Source: Leptidea sinapis
Taxonomy: Eukaryota; Arthropoda; Insecta; Lepidoptera; Pieridae
Reading direction: 5' to 3'
Assembly: GCF_905404315.1 (NCBI RefSeq)
Contig: NC_066267.1
Span: 4,044,501-4,108,500, forward strand
Length of the DNA stretch: 64,000 bases
The notes beneath the pieces were generated by a model. It worked only from the letters and a program-made list of their open reading frames with translations, did no database searches and was not told the DNA's origin. The position numbers and the translations under genes were made by a program. Below, one piece after another: positions 10,066-21,670 of this stretch. Within the stretch, counting starts at the first letter, position 1. The number at the start of each line of letters is the position of its first letter.

Positions 10066-11224
10066 AAGTAATTTGGGATCGTAATGTAATTAAACGCTTC
10101 ATGTGAGTACACTTTAACATAAAAAGTCATGAGATATATTCTTAAAATACAAGGACTGTATTCATATATAAATATATATTATATTGTTATTTATAATAAT
10201 TCGCAAATATAACTTTTTTCGTGAATAGATCAAGATTTCTATACCGGCTAAGCCGGCCCAATCACTGTATCTACAATATTTCCTGGGAGAATCTATGTCT
10301 TGGACAATACAATAGGATAAAATCCTTTATTATTCTAAAAATATAAGCAACGGTTAGTAATATTTCTAAAATTTGAGACCAGCTTATTAAAATATAGAAG
10401 GTTTATTAAATTAAATATTGCAGACTAAACAGAACCAAAACTACAACAATATCTTTAGTAAAATTCGTCTTATGTCCAAACTAAACTATTCTTGGTGGTT
10501 AAGCTTAGAAAGTCTGTCATGTGATTAAGAATCATTTAACAAATGCAATAATTTTTTATTGTCGCATTGATCGTGCTAAATCCCTCGAAATGTCAAATTC
10601 TTGTTTGCTATTTGAGTTCTAATAGCAGGATCCGTCATAATTACTTAAATGTAATTGCTTGTGGCAACGTTGTGTGGCAGGTCATTTCCTTTCCTAAAAT
10701 TTAGTCCAGGGAAGTGATGTCTGGTCCACAAGTCCTGCTCGTGAGCTGGCTGGGTTATCATGTCAATAGGAACCCTACTTCATGCTGTTAATAAAAAAAT
10801 TAATATATTTATAGTTACTATCGTCTATTATATATTTATAGTATTCATAAAATACTCCCGTAATACCCTGATTTATGTACAGGATTGATTTATCTACCGT
10901 ACTCGATAACTGATGATTGATTTTTTAATTAATTTACATTCTATTTTATTTAAACCTAACGCCTGTAAGCGTAACACCACATTTGAGTATTTTTGTTGCA
11001 TAGCTTATAACGATAATACATATTAAGTAATGAATTCACTTCGTTGAAATTCTTCGATTCAAGTAGGTTTTAGTTGGATTTTGCCTTGTACAATAATATA
11101 ATGTCATGATTGAAAGGAGCTATTGCAAAGTCGTCTCTTATCTGAAAGGAACCGATTCCATCCTTGGAACGTACCAAAATGTTCTCAATTTCATATGTGC
11201 GTAAATCAAAGTTATATATTCCAT
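10066..11224. other. Non-coding, nothing recognised
   Basis: AT-rich sequence without a frame or repeat I can name. A small palindrome GGCTAAGCCGGCC lies near 10245. Confidence 0.5.
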
Positions 11225-11515
11225 CATTTCATTGAAGCGAATGAGTGAAGAAAGACTGACGCATCAAATATATAAGGCAAGTGTGTGTGGGCAAGTCGGT
11301 CGCGGGAGACCTCGTAGAACATTCGTCGATCAAATTGGGGACGTTTTGAGAAAAGGAGAGGTCCGAAGCACCTGCAACCGGCGAGCATGTATGAAAAGAG
11401 TAATGAATGTAGAGGAAGCGCGGGAGGTTTGTAAGGATAGAAGCAAATGGCATTCTATTGTCTCTGCCTATCCCGACGGGAACAAGGCGTGAGTATGTGT
11501 GTGTGTGTATTTCAT
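11225..11515 (+). pseudogene. LINE reverse transcriptase, C-terminal tail
   Basis: Open for 86 codons (11232-11492). Reads RMSEERLTHQIYKASV, then a VGRGRPRR core, TFVDQIGDVLRKGEVRST, NRRACMKRVMNVEEAREVC, and ends AYPDGNKA-stop. This order (ER-x-T-x-QIY, GRGRPRR, NRRACM-x-R-x-MN, Asp-Arg-x-x-Trp, SAYP) is the C-terminal signature of an endonuclease-type LINE polymerase found across arthropods. The stop is followed by a TG microsatellite, a plausible element 3' end. 5'-truncated; the tail itself is undamaged, so it may be fairly young. Confidence 0.7.
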
Positions 11516-11751
11516 CACTTTAATATCTGTCACCATACCGCGACCATCACCATACCAAATATACTGCGAAGAAATTGAAAGGTTTAATACCAACTTGTAC
11601 TAGACGATTATGATCAAGGTATAGGTTCAGTGCTCGTACTCAGAGTCGTAAAATATATTAAATTTAAAAAAGCTGGATTTATAAATACAAGAGGTAAATG
11701 AAAATTTATCGATAGATGAACCGTCAAAAACAGTTGACTCAACCACTGGAA

Positions 11752-11925
11752 GGCTTCTTCACACAGGATACCGGCTAGATAGATACCAGAGCGGCGCCTT
11801 TTTCTGTGTATAGAAGCAGTGTTTGTTTTTCTGTTTGTAGGATTCTTAGCCTATGAAAAAACTCAGAAAATTTAACATCTTTAGTCTCAAAATAACGAGC
11901 GCAATCGCAGTGTCCCTTGGCATTT
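11752..11925 (+). repeat. Family A dispersed repeat, strongly diverged
   Basis: Keeps GGAAGGCTTCTTCACACAGG, an ACCGGCTAGATAGATACC core and later AGCGCAATCGCAGTGTC, in family A order, but with many changes and deletions. Confidence 0.55.
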
Positions 11926-12007
11926 TGTTTCTTTCAGGTATCTTCTTCTACACTTTTTTTCATAAAATACCTAAAATTATATATTGTGTCTTTTTATTAT
12001 GATATCT

Positions 12008-12108
12008 TCGGTGCACGCCTTTTTTTTTTGTATGGAAGAGGAGTTCAATTTAACATACATATGGTTCACCTGTGGTATGTGATTACCGCTGTTCATAATT
12101 TCTCGTCC
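12008..12108 (+). repeat. Family E fragment
   Basis: T-run then GTATGGAAGAGGAG and ATATGGTTCACCTGTGG followed by GTGATTACCGCTG, the start of family E. Immediately followed by a family A copy, which may have inserted here. Confidence 0.5.
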
Positions 12109-12111
12109 ATA

Positions 12112-12345
12112 TTATTTGGCGCCTATTTCAGCCGTGAAGCAGAAATGTGTAAACATTACTGTGTTTCAGTCTGAAGGGCGATGTAGCTAGTGAAATTACT
12201 GGGCAAGTGAGACTTAACATCTTATGTCTCAAGGTGACGAGCGCAGTTGTATTGCCGCTCAGAACTTTTGGGTCTTTCAAGAATCCCGAGCAACTATGCA
12301 TTGTTATGGGCAGGGCGTATCAATCACCATCAGCTGAATATCATA
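12112..12345 (+). repeat. Family A dispersed repeat, 5' truncated
   Basis: Begins at GGCGCCTATTTCAGCCGTG and continues to CACCATCAGCTGAA; lacks the first 60 bases and the A-rich end. The usual hairpin is broken on its right arm (CCCGAGCAACTATGC). Confidence 0.75.
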
Positions 12346-12894
12346 GCATAATAGCATCACAAAAATAGGTATAGTGGTTGTACTGCCCCAGATGAACTTT
12401 GCTCATACAGTTCGCTCTATTGCTATATCTCTGCCTTTCTATCTATAATAATATCAATAATCTTGGTAATTTTGAACTATAATAAAACTATACAAAAATT
12501 TGTGATAGTTACAGCTATTATTAATTTCAATATAACCGACAACCGCATAAGATCCATGGTGATAGAATGTCTGTAAGATTGCCGTAGTTACGAAACATAA
12601 CCCAATAACGTTTTCCCATTAATCTGTAATTCTCATAGTCATGCTAAACAACTCTCCGTGGAAAGCTAAAGGCTGATAGGCTTCTATTCACGTTAGATAC
12701 ATCAAGATATTTGGCAAGAGAAATGCATAAATCGTAACCTATTACAGCATCCTGTCCATTTAACAACGGAAGAAAATTGTTTACAGAAAAACCACTATAT
12801 TACATTTTTCTTTTTTCTTCGTCACACTTTATTATTTGTTTGCTAACTGCCAAACCATGTATCACTTGTTCAGGCTTTTTCATTTCAATTTTAC

Positions 12895-13200
12895 CAGTTG
12901 GAGGTTTGCCCCGGATTCCGGCTAGGTTATGGGTACCACAACGGCGCCGATTTCTGCCGTGAAGCAGTAATGTGTAAACATTACTGTGTTTCCGTCTGAA
13001 GGGCGCCGTAGCTAGTAAAATTACTGTTCAAATAAGACTTGACATCTTATGTCTTAAGGTGACGAGCGCAGTTGTATTGCCGCTCACAATTTTTGGGTCT
13101 TTCAAGAATCCTGAGCGGGCACTGCATTGTAATTTGCAGGGCGTATCAATTACCATCAGCTGAACGTCATGCTCGTCTTGTCCCTTATTTTCAAATTTTT
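12895..13200 (+). repeat. Family A dispersed repeat, near full length
   Basis: ACCAGTTGGAGGTTTGCC start, full middle with both hairpins, and CTTATTTTCAAATTTTT end. Confidence 0.85.
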
Positions 13201-13965
13201 TGAAGAATTGATTTTGAAGTAAAACTTCTATACGCATGCTTGAGTTGGAGAGTAGGCTGGTGAACTAGTGACGAGAGCGTTATTAACGAACGCTAGCGTT
13301 ACGCAAACAGCAACAAACGAACAAGCGAAGCATTTAATAAAATAAAATATATAATACCTTAAACTTTTAGATAATTAAATAAAGGAAATAATAAAACATG
13401 AAGGTAACAAGATCATCCAGCCACCATATTATATTTGTTATAAGACTATGAAACAATAAAAAAATTACACTAAATGTTGATGAAAATACAACATTGGATA
13501 ATTCAAATTTCATGCTAAATTTTCCTCTGGAATCACATTTCAAAGAGATCTTTGTGTAACAGGACATAAATCTACCAATGTAGACTAACCAAACATTCAT
13601 ACCAAAGGCCTCAGTCCACTTGATCTATTATATTCTGACGCAAATATGCTGAAACACTTAGTGGATGCTGGAGAGAAGTTACAGCAAGGATGATAAAAGA
13701 ATTTATTCCTTCATGGGGATAATGAAACAATTGAAAAAATGTGTTGTTAGCTGAACCTATTAAGTTGTACGTCTCTGTTTTACACTTGAACATGGTCGGA
13801 GCGGTGTAAAGATTATTACTATGATATTTCAACAGACTGTAGGGAATAAAACAAATATTATTAATAAATAGACAATTGGATTTTATAGATACGAAACCTT
13901 AAAAACAAAACTATTATAATTTAAATAATTTGCAAACTATGCAATTTTTTTGAGTTATCTTAGAA

Positions 13966-14338
13966 GTTGGCGACTCAATATCTCCTGAGGATGCCTCGTG
14001 TAAAGGCCGTATACCAGTGGGAGGCTCCTTTGCACAGGAAGCCAGCTAGATTATGGGTAATGGTAAACATTACTATGATTCGGTGTGAAGGGGACCGTAG
14101 CTAGTGAAATTACTGGGCAAATGAGACTTAACATCTAATGTCGCAAGGTAACAAGCGCAATTGTAGTGCCACTCAGAATTTTTGGGTTTTTCAAGAATCC
14201 TGAGCGGCACTGTATTGTAATGGGTAGGGCGTATCAATTACCATCAGCTGAACGTCCTGCTCGTCTCTTCTCGCATTTTCAAAAAAAAGACGAAACACGT
14301 GTCGAATTTTAGCGGAATTAACACTCAAAATAACTCGC
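13966..14338 (-). mobile_element. Foldback MITE interrupted by a family A copy
   Basis: The left piece (13966-14010) contains GAGGATGCCTCGTGTAAAGGC, and the right piece (14289-14338) contains CGAAACACGTGTCGAATTTT and GCGGAATTAACACTC. Together they match the reverse complement of the intact foldback element at 20670-20865. The family A repeat at 14017-14288 sits exactly between them, so it inserted later. Confidence 0.65.
14017..14288 (+). repeat. Family A dispersed repeat inserted in a MITE
   Basis: Starts AGTGGGAGGCTCC and ends in eight A's at 14288. It lacks about 30 bases around GGGTACCACAACGG. Nested within the foldback MITE. Confidence 0.85.
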
Positions 14339-14714
14339 AAAATTGGATAATCATGGATTTTCGCAATATAAGGACTAATTCAATATTATATTTTCTATAA
14401 TTTACGAATTTCATTCTACCGGCTCAATAATATATTTTGCTTGTCTTCATATAAATCTTAATATGAAGCAAATTGGTTCAATTATCCCTTATCCTGATAT
14501 CTAAGCTCAATCTATCAGCCGACTCGACATAATTGATCGGTCGGGGAACTTTCATTTCGAGGGTTCGCTAGAAATGGACTAATAGAAAATGTAGGTTGGC
14601 TGAAATGTCGTAAAGTAGACCTAATAAAAATTGAATGAATGAATGAAAAAACTTTATTGCACTAAGAATACATAAACTTTAAATTCGTATATAAACAGTT
14701 ATGGTAGCAGAACA

Positions 14715-14952
14715 AGTGGGAGGCTCCTTTGCATAACTTTGTTTCGGATTGAAGGGCACCATAGTTAGTTAAGTTACTAGGCAAATGAGACTTAACATCT
14801 TATATCTCAAGGTGACTAGCGTAATTGTAGTGCCGCTCAGAATTTTGGGATTTTTAAGAATCCTGAGCGCTACTGCATTGTAATGGGTTGGGCGTATCAA
14901 TTACCATCAGCTGAACGCCATGCCCGTCTCGTCCCTTATTTTCATCAAAAAA
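14715..14952 (+). repeat. Family A dispersed repeat with internal deletion
   Basis: GTGGGAGGCTCCTTTGCATAA jumps straight to GTTTCGG, so about 75 bases of the 5' half are missing. The rest is typical and ends TTTTCATCAAAAAAC. Confidence 0.8.
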
Positions 14953-15111
14953 CACAATTAAGCGAGTTATTCCTATTCAACGATATCTGCCAGGTACACT
15001 TAAGGTCCTTTGGTCGCTCTTTGAGTATCGAACCCTAAATTGCAGACAATTATAAGTCTCATTCGCGAACCGAAGGTTCTGTACTAAGGAAATGACATTT
15101 TTATAACACTT

Positions 15112-15335
15112 TAAGGGATGAGACAAGCAGGACGTTATATATACGTAATTGATATGCCCTGCCCATTACAATACAGTGCTACTCAGGATTCTTCAAAAAC
15201 GCAACAATTCTGAGTGGCACTACGATTGCGTTCGTCACATTGAGTTATATGATGTTAAGTCTCATTATTTCAGTTATTTCAGTAGCTATAGCTTCAGACC
15301 GAAACACAATAATGCTTACACATTACTACTTGCTT
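15112..15335 (-). repeat. Family A dispersed repeat, minus orientation
   Basis: AAGGGATGAGACAAGCAGG at the left and CAATAATGCTTACACATTAC at the right are the reversed 3' and middle parts of family A. The 5' end is truncated. Confidence 0.75.
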
Positions 15336-15769
15336 AATTAATGACATGAACCAAGCCTTCAATAAAACGACACACTTTGCCGTTAATAATATTGTTGGCG
15401 CTAAAAGGGTTTGCTTTTTACAATCAATCAAACTTTTTATATGCGAGTACCAGCCAACAATGTTTCGATTTTTTCCTTTATTTATAGTTCAATGTTAAGA
15501 ATCCTCTAAGTTTTCATCTAACTGCATTGTTTAAATATTAGTCCTTAGATAATTTTACCTCTAGATAGTCGCTTCCTGTTAGACAACCGATAAAAATAGG
15601 CCAGGAATATTAGATTTGTGTGCGTGACAAGCTACGTCTTACACTCGCGATTTGTATGACACTTTGTGTTAGTGTGCGTGAATTGCTCAAAATAGAGGTT
15701 AGTTCTAAATTCAATTGTTTTCGACGTTTTATTAGCTGTCATAGTCTATCTAGATGTATAAATGATCTA

Positions 15770-16112
15770 AGTATTACTCCTAAATATCCGGACGACCGAG
15801 CCTTGCTAGGATTTTTAAGAATGTACAAAACATGAACAAAAGAATCTAACAGAATATCTGGATTCGAACCGGGGTCTTCTGTTTTCCGGATCACCCAATG
15901 TCCCACCTGAGCTATTGTATATAATAGTATAGTAGTATCTTGTACATAGTGGCGAAATTTACCTTTGTATTCTAATGTTATTGTAGCTGTTTCTTATTAA
16001 AACACGGATAAAAGTAATTTTTAAATTGAAACCTAGCTATCGATCGATTAATCACCCTCGAAATCCCCTGTATACTAAATTTTATGAAAATCGTTGGAGC
16101 CCCAATCACGCC
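15770..16112 (-). repeat. Family D repeat with tRNA-like box (copy 1)
   Basis: On the minus strand it contains TAGCTCAGGTGGGACATTGG and GGTTCGAATCC, which resemble the A and B boxes of a tRNA promoter. A copy in the opposite orientation lies at 41575-41900. It has no long open frame. It is followed at 16250-16295 by a GC-rich hairpin and GCGGCTAATATAT, which may be the end of a Helitron-like element. Confidence 0.55.
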
Positions 16113-16295
16113 TAAACCACTGAACGTATTGACATGAAACTACCATCTTTCGATGCAAAATTTATCCTAGATATTTTATGGCTAGTTATTTTTTTATGGG
16201 ATTCGTAATACGATGAATAAAATTTAATTATTTCATTTTAAAATTCGCCCAGCCAAGCGGGCGGGAGCGGCTAATATATATAGTATAGTTTAAAG

Positions 16296-17388
16296 ATATA
16301 AGATTGGCCAAATCTGTTGATCGAGTTGATTTTGATAGTTGGATTATCTTACAGGTAATTTCAACTTGATACATAAATTGAGAAAAATGAACTTGACGGA
16401 GTGTTCAATGGCTCCTGTTTTTCTTTAAAGAGTACGGAAACCACTTTTTGGTTACATCTACATAGTCATATTTGCGTAAGGCGTTACATAATATAAGGCT
16501 ATAGATGATTTGGAATCACTTACTAACTCAACAACGCAGAGCCTAGCCTAAACTTCTACGGTGTTATTACAAAAAAATAATTTAAACATGGCTCAGACAC
16601 GTGTTTTGTTAAGCAGTGACCTAGCTGTTACTATGTCAGTGACCTTACAATAACAACGTCTAAAATGGAGTTTAATTTCTTCTATTACAAAACAGTGTTT
16701 AGATTGTGTTTAACTAAAACGTAGCCAAGCACAAGATAAACTGAAGTGTTCAGTAGCAATAGGAACGGAACGCGATTTTTGACAGTTGTCATGTATCTGT
16801 CATCAAATTATAATCCAAATATTATGATCTATCAGTTAGACACACCTTCGACAAGCTTCGACTCGTGTTTAAATATAATCAATCTAAATAAAACACTTGA
16901 TTGAAACGCGTGTAATTGTAACTGTTTTTACATTCGATTTTTACGTAAAAGTAACATTTTAATTTAAGTTAACCCGACGTTTCAAGACCTTTCAAGATTT
17001 CGTTTTCAGGGGGACTGAAAAAGTGTTTTATTTAAATGTGTAGCACTCGCATTAATCAAAGATAATTCTATAAGCAATCTCTAAAACTTGTTTAATTATA
17101 AACAACAGAAAGGAACAGATTTGTAATAGAAATTAAAAAAAGAAGTGTTCAACACAAGTTTAACTTTTTTAACACATAAACATGTGTGTTGAATTGTATC
17201 AAGTTACTTCGCAATTTAAACGCACAGAAATTCAATATGATTCAGTATATTTTGTTAATCTCTGTATTCATATTGCATTGTACTCTGTGATGGCACTCTT
17301 GTTTGAAGTGTAATGTTACCAAATACTCGTGTGGACCCAACACTGTTGTTTATTCACTTTATTTTTAATATGCCTGTGACAAATTTAA
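16296..17388. other. Non-coding, nothing recognised
   Basis: AT-rich DNA without a supported frame or a repeat shared with the rest of the window. Confidence 0.5.
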
Positions 17389-17700
17389 GTAAATTCGTTA
17401 GTAATAATTTGTATAACAGTAGCTAATATTATAAAATATCTACAATTATGTTTCAAGCTATTAATTGTGAGTTCTCTGGTGAGGGACGCGACTTGCGTCG
17501 ACAGTCTGACTCCTTCTGATGTCCAAGATACGTCAGTTGGTGCTGGGGCTGTTGCTTCAACTGCCGAAGGTGGCAAACGTCGCAAATATGTCAGTTTCAG
17601 AGACACTTGGACTGTAGGGACCAGAGGCGCAGATACTGTACAATTCACTATCTACTGGGCTACTGAAAATCCAAGAGCTGGCAGCTATCTCGGTCAGTAG
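17389..17700 (+). CDS. Unidentified coding-like frame, possibly a last exon
   Basis: Open from 17389 to TAG at 17698-17700, with no in-frame ATG. The best part, from the GTG at 17467, encodes about 77 residues: a Ser, Thr, Asp and Ala-rich half followed by KRRKYVSFRDTWTVGTRG and a Thr/Gln/Tyr-rich end. GC content and use of third-position C and T are higher than in the flanking DNA. A possible acceptor (TATAACAG) ends at 17419. I do not recognise the protein. It could be a terminal exon of a host gene, a pseudogene, or a fragment of an integrated element. The opposite strand is also open here, so the direction is not certain. Confidence 0.3.
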   Translation, partial: VNSLVIICITVANIIKYLQLCFKLLIVSSLVRDATCVDSLTPSDVQDTSVGAGAVASTAEGGKRRKYVSFRDTWTVGTRGADTVQFTIYWATENPRAGSYLGQ

Positions 17701-18369
17701 ACTAGCCTAGCTATTCAAAGCGGAAATGCTGCCAGTATTCATAATACCCCATTATGATAGATTTTAATTTAATATAATCATAGTATTGTAATTTTTTTGT
17801 AATACTTTTATTTCACATCTGACAGTATGTTCAACTTCAATCCTTATTTTGTTTTAGTGAGTGTCGGTGAATAGGAATCCTATTCATAACATAATCTAAA
17901 GTACCCGTCAATATATGTATAATTATGTAAACAAACATCTTTTACTAAGTAAACATTTTATACTGCGAGATAATAATAAATTGACCATATTCAATCGACA
18001 TGAAATATAGACGGGTTATATGAAAGTAACAACCTATTTAATTTAGTTGGATCATATTTTAACGACGCAAAGCGCTATCGTTTGTGTTTCTTGGTACCAG
18101 AACGCGTCCGTCGCAGGGATTGTAAACTATCGGGACGCCATTTTGAAATAAACGCGTCATTCGAGTTTCGAATGCGTACGAGTTTGTTTCATTGCTTTGC
18201 ATATATCGCGGATCTGGTTGTTATTGTTAATTTTGTTATTGTTTCGTTATCACTTTTTTATTGTTGTTACTTTAATTGTTGCGTTAATTTTATTTTTTTA
18301 TTACGTATAATGGAGCCAGTAGCCAGTACATCTAAGGAAATAAATTCGCCACGAAAAAAACGTCAAAAG

Positions 18370-18566
18370 GTGCGTAATACAATTTATCAAAAATATATAA
18401 TAAGTAAAAAGAAAGAGTTGTTTGTTCAAACGCGCTAATCTTTGGAAACTTAATGTTAATATTAGAAGTAGGTTTTAAATTGTGAAGTAATTGGTTAGGT
18501 TAATTGGTATACCTGGAGATACAGCTTGAGCTTCGTGTGACAAGTGACTACAGGTGATTTTTACAG
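18370..18566 (+). other. Intron 1 of the DD82E-like transposase
   Basis: 197 bp, GTGCGT at the left and TTTTTACAG at the right. Removing it joins AAG (Lys) to GTG in frame, linking the basic N-terminus to the VTSFTANEKNLV segment. Confidence 0.65.
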
Positions 18567-19103
18567 GTGACGAGCTTTACGGCTAATGAGAAAAATTTGG
18601 TGACCAACGTATATAAGTACGTGAAAGAAAATTGGCCATCGAATGAATATCCCTACAAAACCGAAATAAATAAAAAAAACAGCATCGATTTTGGGAATTG
18701 GCATAGCATCTGTGTATATTATAATATATTAAAAGAATATAAATCAGAAGAGGTAAATATCAAGTCTAAAGACAGGCCTAAATTATATCAGAAAGTAGAC
18801 AATTTTGACAATCCGTAATTAGTAAAAAAATTCACAGTTTCTTTTTAAATGGCCAATTTCCAACAATTCCCAAGATTCTTCAGGCAGTCAATGACGATGA
18901 AGATTTGCCAAATTTTAGCGAAACAACTCTCAGGCGGCTAATAAAGCATTTAAACTTTAAATATATAAAACGACAGCGAAATAACGCACTTATTGATAGA
19001 GATGATATAACAATATGGCGGCGAAAATATTTGAAATCTATTAAAGACTATAGACAACAAAATCGCCAGATATTTTACATGGATGAGACATGGGTGAATG
19101 CAG

Positions 19104-19339
19104 GTTAGTGTGTTTTTTTTTATTGCAGTGAAACGGCAGACTACCATACGGTTCGCCTGATTGTAAGCAAATACCGTCGCCTTTACCGTGAAGTGATGTG
19201 TATGATACTGCAAATCTATTTGCAAAATATAACCCACGCGCCACCGACCTTGAGACATTAGTTCTTAAGGGCTATCACAAGTGTGTATTAATAATAATAT
19301 ACTTCAACTCTTTTACTGCGCAAGACGCTGTTTTTACAG
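19104..19339 (+). other. Intron 2 of the DD82E-like transposase
   Basis: 236 bp, GTTAGT at the left and TGTTTTTACAG at the right. It interrupts a glycine codon between VNAG and HTVNKTW, and removal restores the conserved block. Part of it (19121-19200: CGGCAGACTACCATACGG, TAAGCAAATACCGTCGCC) resembles a dispersed lepidopteran repeat, so the intron may have grown by insertion, or may itself be an insertion with chance splice sites. Confidence 0.55.
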
Positions 19340-20126
19340 GACATACCGTAAATAAAACTTGGGTAGACAAACAAGTTAAAAGTAAGAAGCAGGCTTTCCT
19401 AGAAGGACTTAGCATTGGTGCACGTAACCCAACGTCAAAAGGTAAACGATTAATAATTACCCATATCGGCAATGAGAACGGTTTTGTAGAGGGCGGTGAA
19501 AATATATTTGAATGCAAGAAGACGGTAGATTACCATGAATCAATGGATGCAACACATTTTGAGCAATGGTTTGAAAACGTTCTCCCAAAACTTGGAGAAA
19601 ATGCAGTAGTGGTAATGGACAATGCACCATGCCACTCAAGGCGTCTTGAAAGAATTCCTACTACTGCCTGGAAAAAAAATGATATACAAAAATGGCTTGT
19701 AAGTAAGAATATTTCTTACGAAGACAATGAAATTAAGACTGAATTACTGCTAAAAGTAAAAAATGTTAAAGACAATTTTAAAACATAGTAGTGGACGCTC
19801 GCAAAAAAATATAAGGTGGAAGTATTGAGACTCCCGCCATATCATTGTGAGCTTAATCCAATTGAGCTAATTTGGGCCAACGTAAAAGGATATGTTGCTC
19901 GCAAAAATACAAATTTTAAATTTGACGAGTTTTAAAACAATTATTACAAGAGGGACTGCAGCAGATTACTTCTGAAAATTGGAAGCGTTGTGTGGAGCAT
20001 GTTATCAAGGAAGAAGATAATTTTTATTCCAAAATCTATGAGATGATTGATAAACTTGTAGACAGCTTCGTGATACATGTCACTGATTCTGACACAGAAA
20101 TGGAAACATCTGAATCTGACGAATAA

Positions 20127-20669
20127 TTATTCTTAAATAATATATGTTACTTAATAATTTATTAAATCTTAAACAAATTATTTTTTTTGTTGGTCCAAAT
20201 GTTGTGAACTCCTGAACACTTGTTTACAAAATTTATAGCTTCTCATGACGGTTACTTTATGTTATGAGCAAATTTTCTCACGTTGGCCAATGATCTTTGT
20301 GAAAATGTATTTATTCCTGGAATTCTAGATCCAAATAAAACATTTCAAGACATGCCTCACGTAGTTATAACAAATACCCCGACCGGGCCTAATTAACACA
20401 AAATAAACTGGCCTTAATTCCTTCAGGACGTGTGGAAATTTATAAAATGCCAGAATTAATTCGAGTCTCTATTTGGACGAGCTCGCCCGAATGCCACAAG
20501 CCGATTCCATCCCTCAGGGTTAGATTACTTTTCTCACTTTTAGCAGTTTTTTGTACCTAATTTATATTAAGAAAAGCTTTTAGCGCGACAAGTTTAGGAC
20601 TTTTGGTAGTACCAAGCTTTAGCTCAGTAAAGTTTAAAAGTCAGAAAATTTATTGAAGTCCTTTCAAGT
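20127..20669. other. 3' flank of the transposase, nothing recognised
   Basis: AT-rich. It should contain the right end of the DD82E-like element, but I could not pair it with a left inverted repeat. Confidence 0.4.
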
Positions 20670-20865
20670 GTTTTCTTTAGTGTTAATTCCGCCAATATTT
20701 GTCTTTAAACAATTTGACACGTGTTTCGCCTCTACACGAGGCATTCTCAGGACGTGTTGACTCGTCAAATTCTGGCACGAGACTCCAAACTGAGTCCGTG
20801 TAGAGGCAAAACACGTGTCTAATTATTTAAAGATAAATATTGGCGGAATTAACACTAAAGAAAAC
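20670..20865 (+). mobile_element. Foldback MITE with 70-bp inverted arms
   Basis: The left arm starts GTTTTCTTTAGTGTTAATTC at 20670 and the right arm ends with its reverse complement at 20865. About 70 bases pair with roughly five mismatches, including CGCCTCTACACG / CGTGTAGAGGC near the loop. No coding capacity. A second, interrupted copy lies at 13966-14338. Confidence 0.8.
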
Positions 20866-20994
20866 TCAAATCATTTTTTTAAAAGTCAGTTTTCGAGTGA
20901 ATATATATTTTTGATAATGTTTTATATGCACATAAAGGAATTTACTAGCAAACTGTAACAATCATTATGTTAATACGAGGAACAAACAGAAGCT

Positions 20995-21268
20995 TGTTAT
21001 GCCTACTACTCGGTTTGGTCGAGTTAGTATGTCTTTTATTGTGCGATGTATATGCTTTTACAATATGATCCCTGATAATGTACAATACAAATGTGTTACC
21101 AAATTTACAAGAATTGTTCAAAAATGTTTGTGTGGGATAGGTTATTATAACATAAATGATTCTCTAAGTAAAACTTCAGACTGATAATGAAGCGAACACC
21201 CTCAGGCTCTCAGTTTTTGACATTCAATAAATGATTTGAATCCTATTTTGAATAAAGATATTTGAATT
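20995..21268 (+). pseudogene. LINE (Jockey superfamily) polymerase tail and 3' end
   Basis: The short frame contains CFYNMIPDNVQYKCVTKF and later GIGYYNINDSL, the usual C-terminal segment of Jockey/CR1-type reverse transcriptases (FYN-K-IP-x-x-V then K-G-YY-x-x-x-x-L). The 3' end TTTTGAATAAAGATATTTGAATTTGAA is a tail shared with 28030-28095 and 46215-46275. Severely 5'-truncated. Confidence 0.6.
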
Positions 21269-21454
21269 TGAAATCTCGCCCTGAAGGTGGAGTCATATAT
21301 CGAAAGTTGAATAGATATACCAATATTTATGGATCAAGCGTCATTCGGATGGTTGGAAAAATGGTAAGAACGTCGGGGCGCTACAGGCTCAGTTAGATCA
21401 ATCCTGAATAATCAGGCATAACTTTTAAATTTTTTTATTTGTATAATTTGGCCA

Positions 21455-21640
21455 TATATGGTGCAAATCCCGGTAGGTGCAAACATTAATATAATGTATA
21501 TGTATGTTTGTTTCCGAGTCATGGATGTTTATAAGTATTTATGTATGTTGAAGTAAGTATGTATTAAATATATCGTTGTCTTGTACCCATAGTACAGGAT
21601 ATGCCTACTTTGGGACAATATTTTGGTTCCAACGTTTTCG
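21455..21640 (+). repeat. tRNA-derived SINE (family C), 5' truncated
   Basis: AATCCCGGTAGGTGCAAACA, then CCGAGTCATGGATGTTTATA and GTATTTATGTATGTTGAAG, TTGTACCCATAGTACAGG. Shares this order with 55244-55450, which keeps the tRNA-like head. Confidence 0.7.
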
Positions 21641-21670
21641 TTCTGCAAATATCCAAAAAATGGTTTAAGG

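Larger units (their letters stand above)
18310..20126 (+). pseudogene. IS630-Tc1-mariner transposase with DD82E-like spacing (Sailor-type), decayed
   Basis: Exon 1 runs from ATG 18310 to 18369 (20 codons, basic end SPRKKRQK). Exon 2 runs 18567-19103 and ends in the first catalytic block, YMDETWVNAG. Exon 3 starts at 19340 with GHTVNKTWVDK. The second catalytic Asp is in VVMDNAPCHSR (codon 19618) and the Glu in LNPIELIW (codon 19864), 82 codons further on. That spacing is much wider than the 34-41 of ordinary Tc1/mariner and fits the DD82E group called Sailor, as I recall it. Damage: a frameshift between 18818 and about 18850 (stop at 18816-18818), two adjacent TAG codons at 19786-19791, and a frameshift near 19933. 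The acidic end finishes at TAA 20124-20126. No terminal inverted repeats were identified. Confidence 0.75.
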
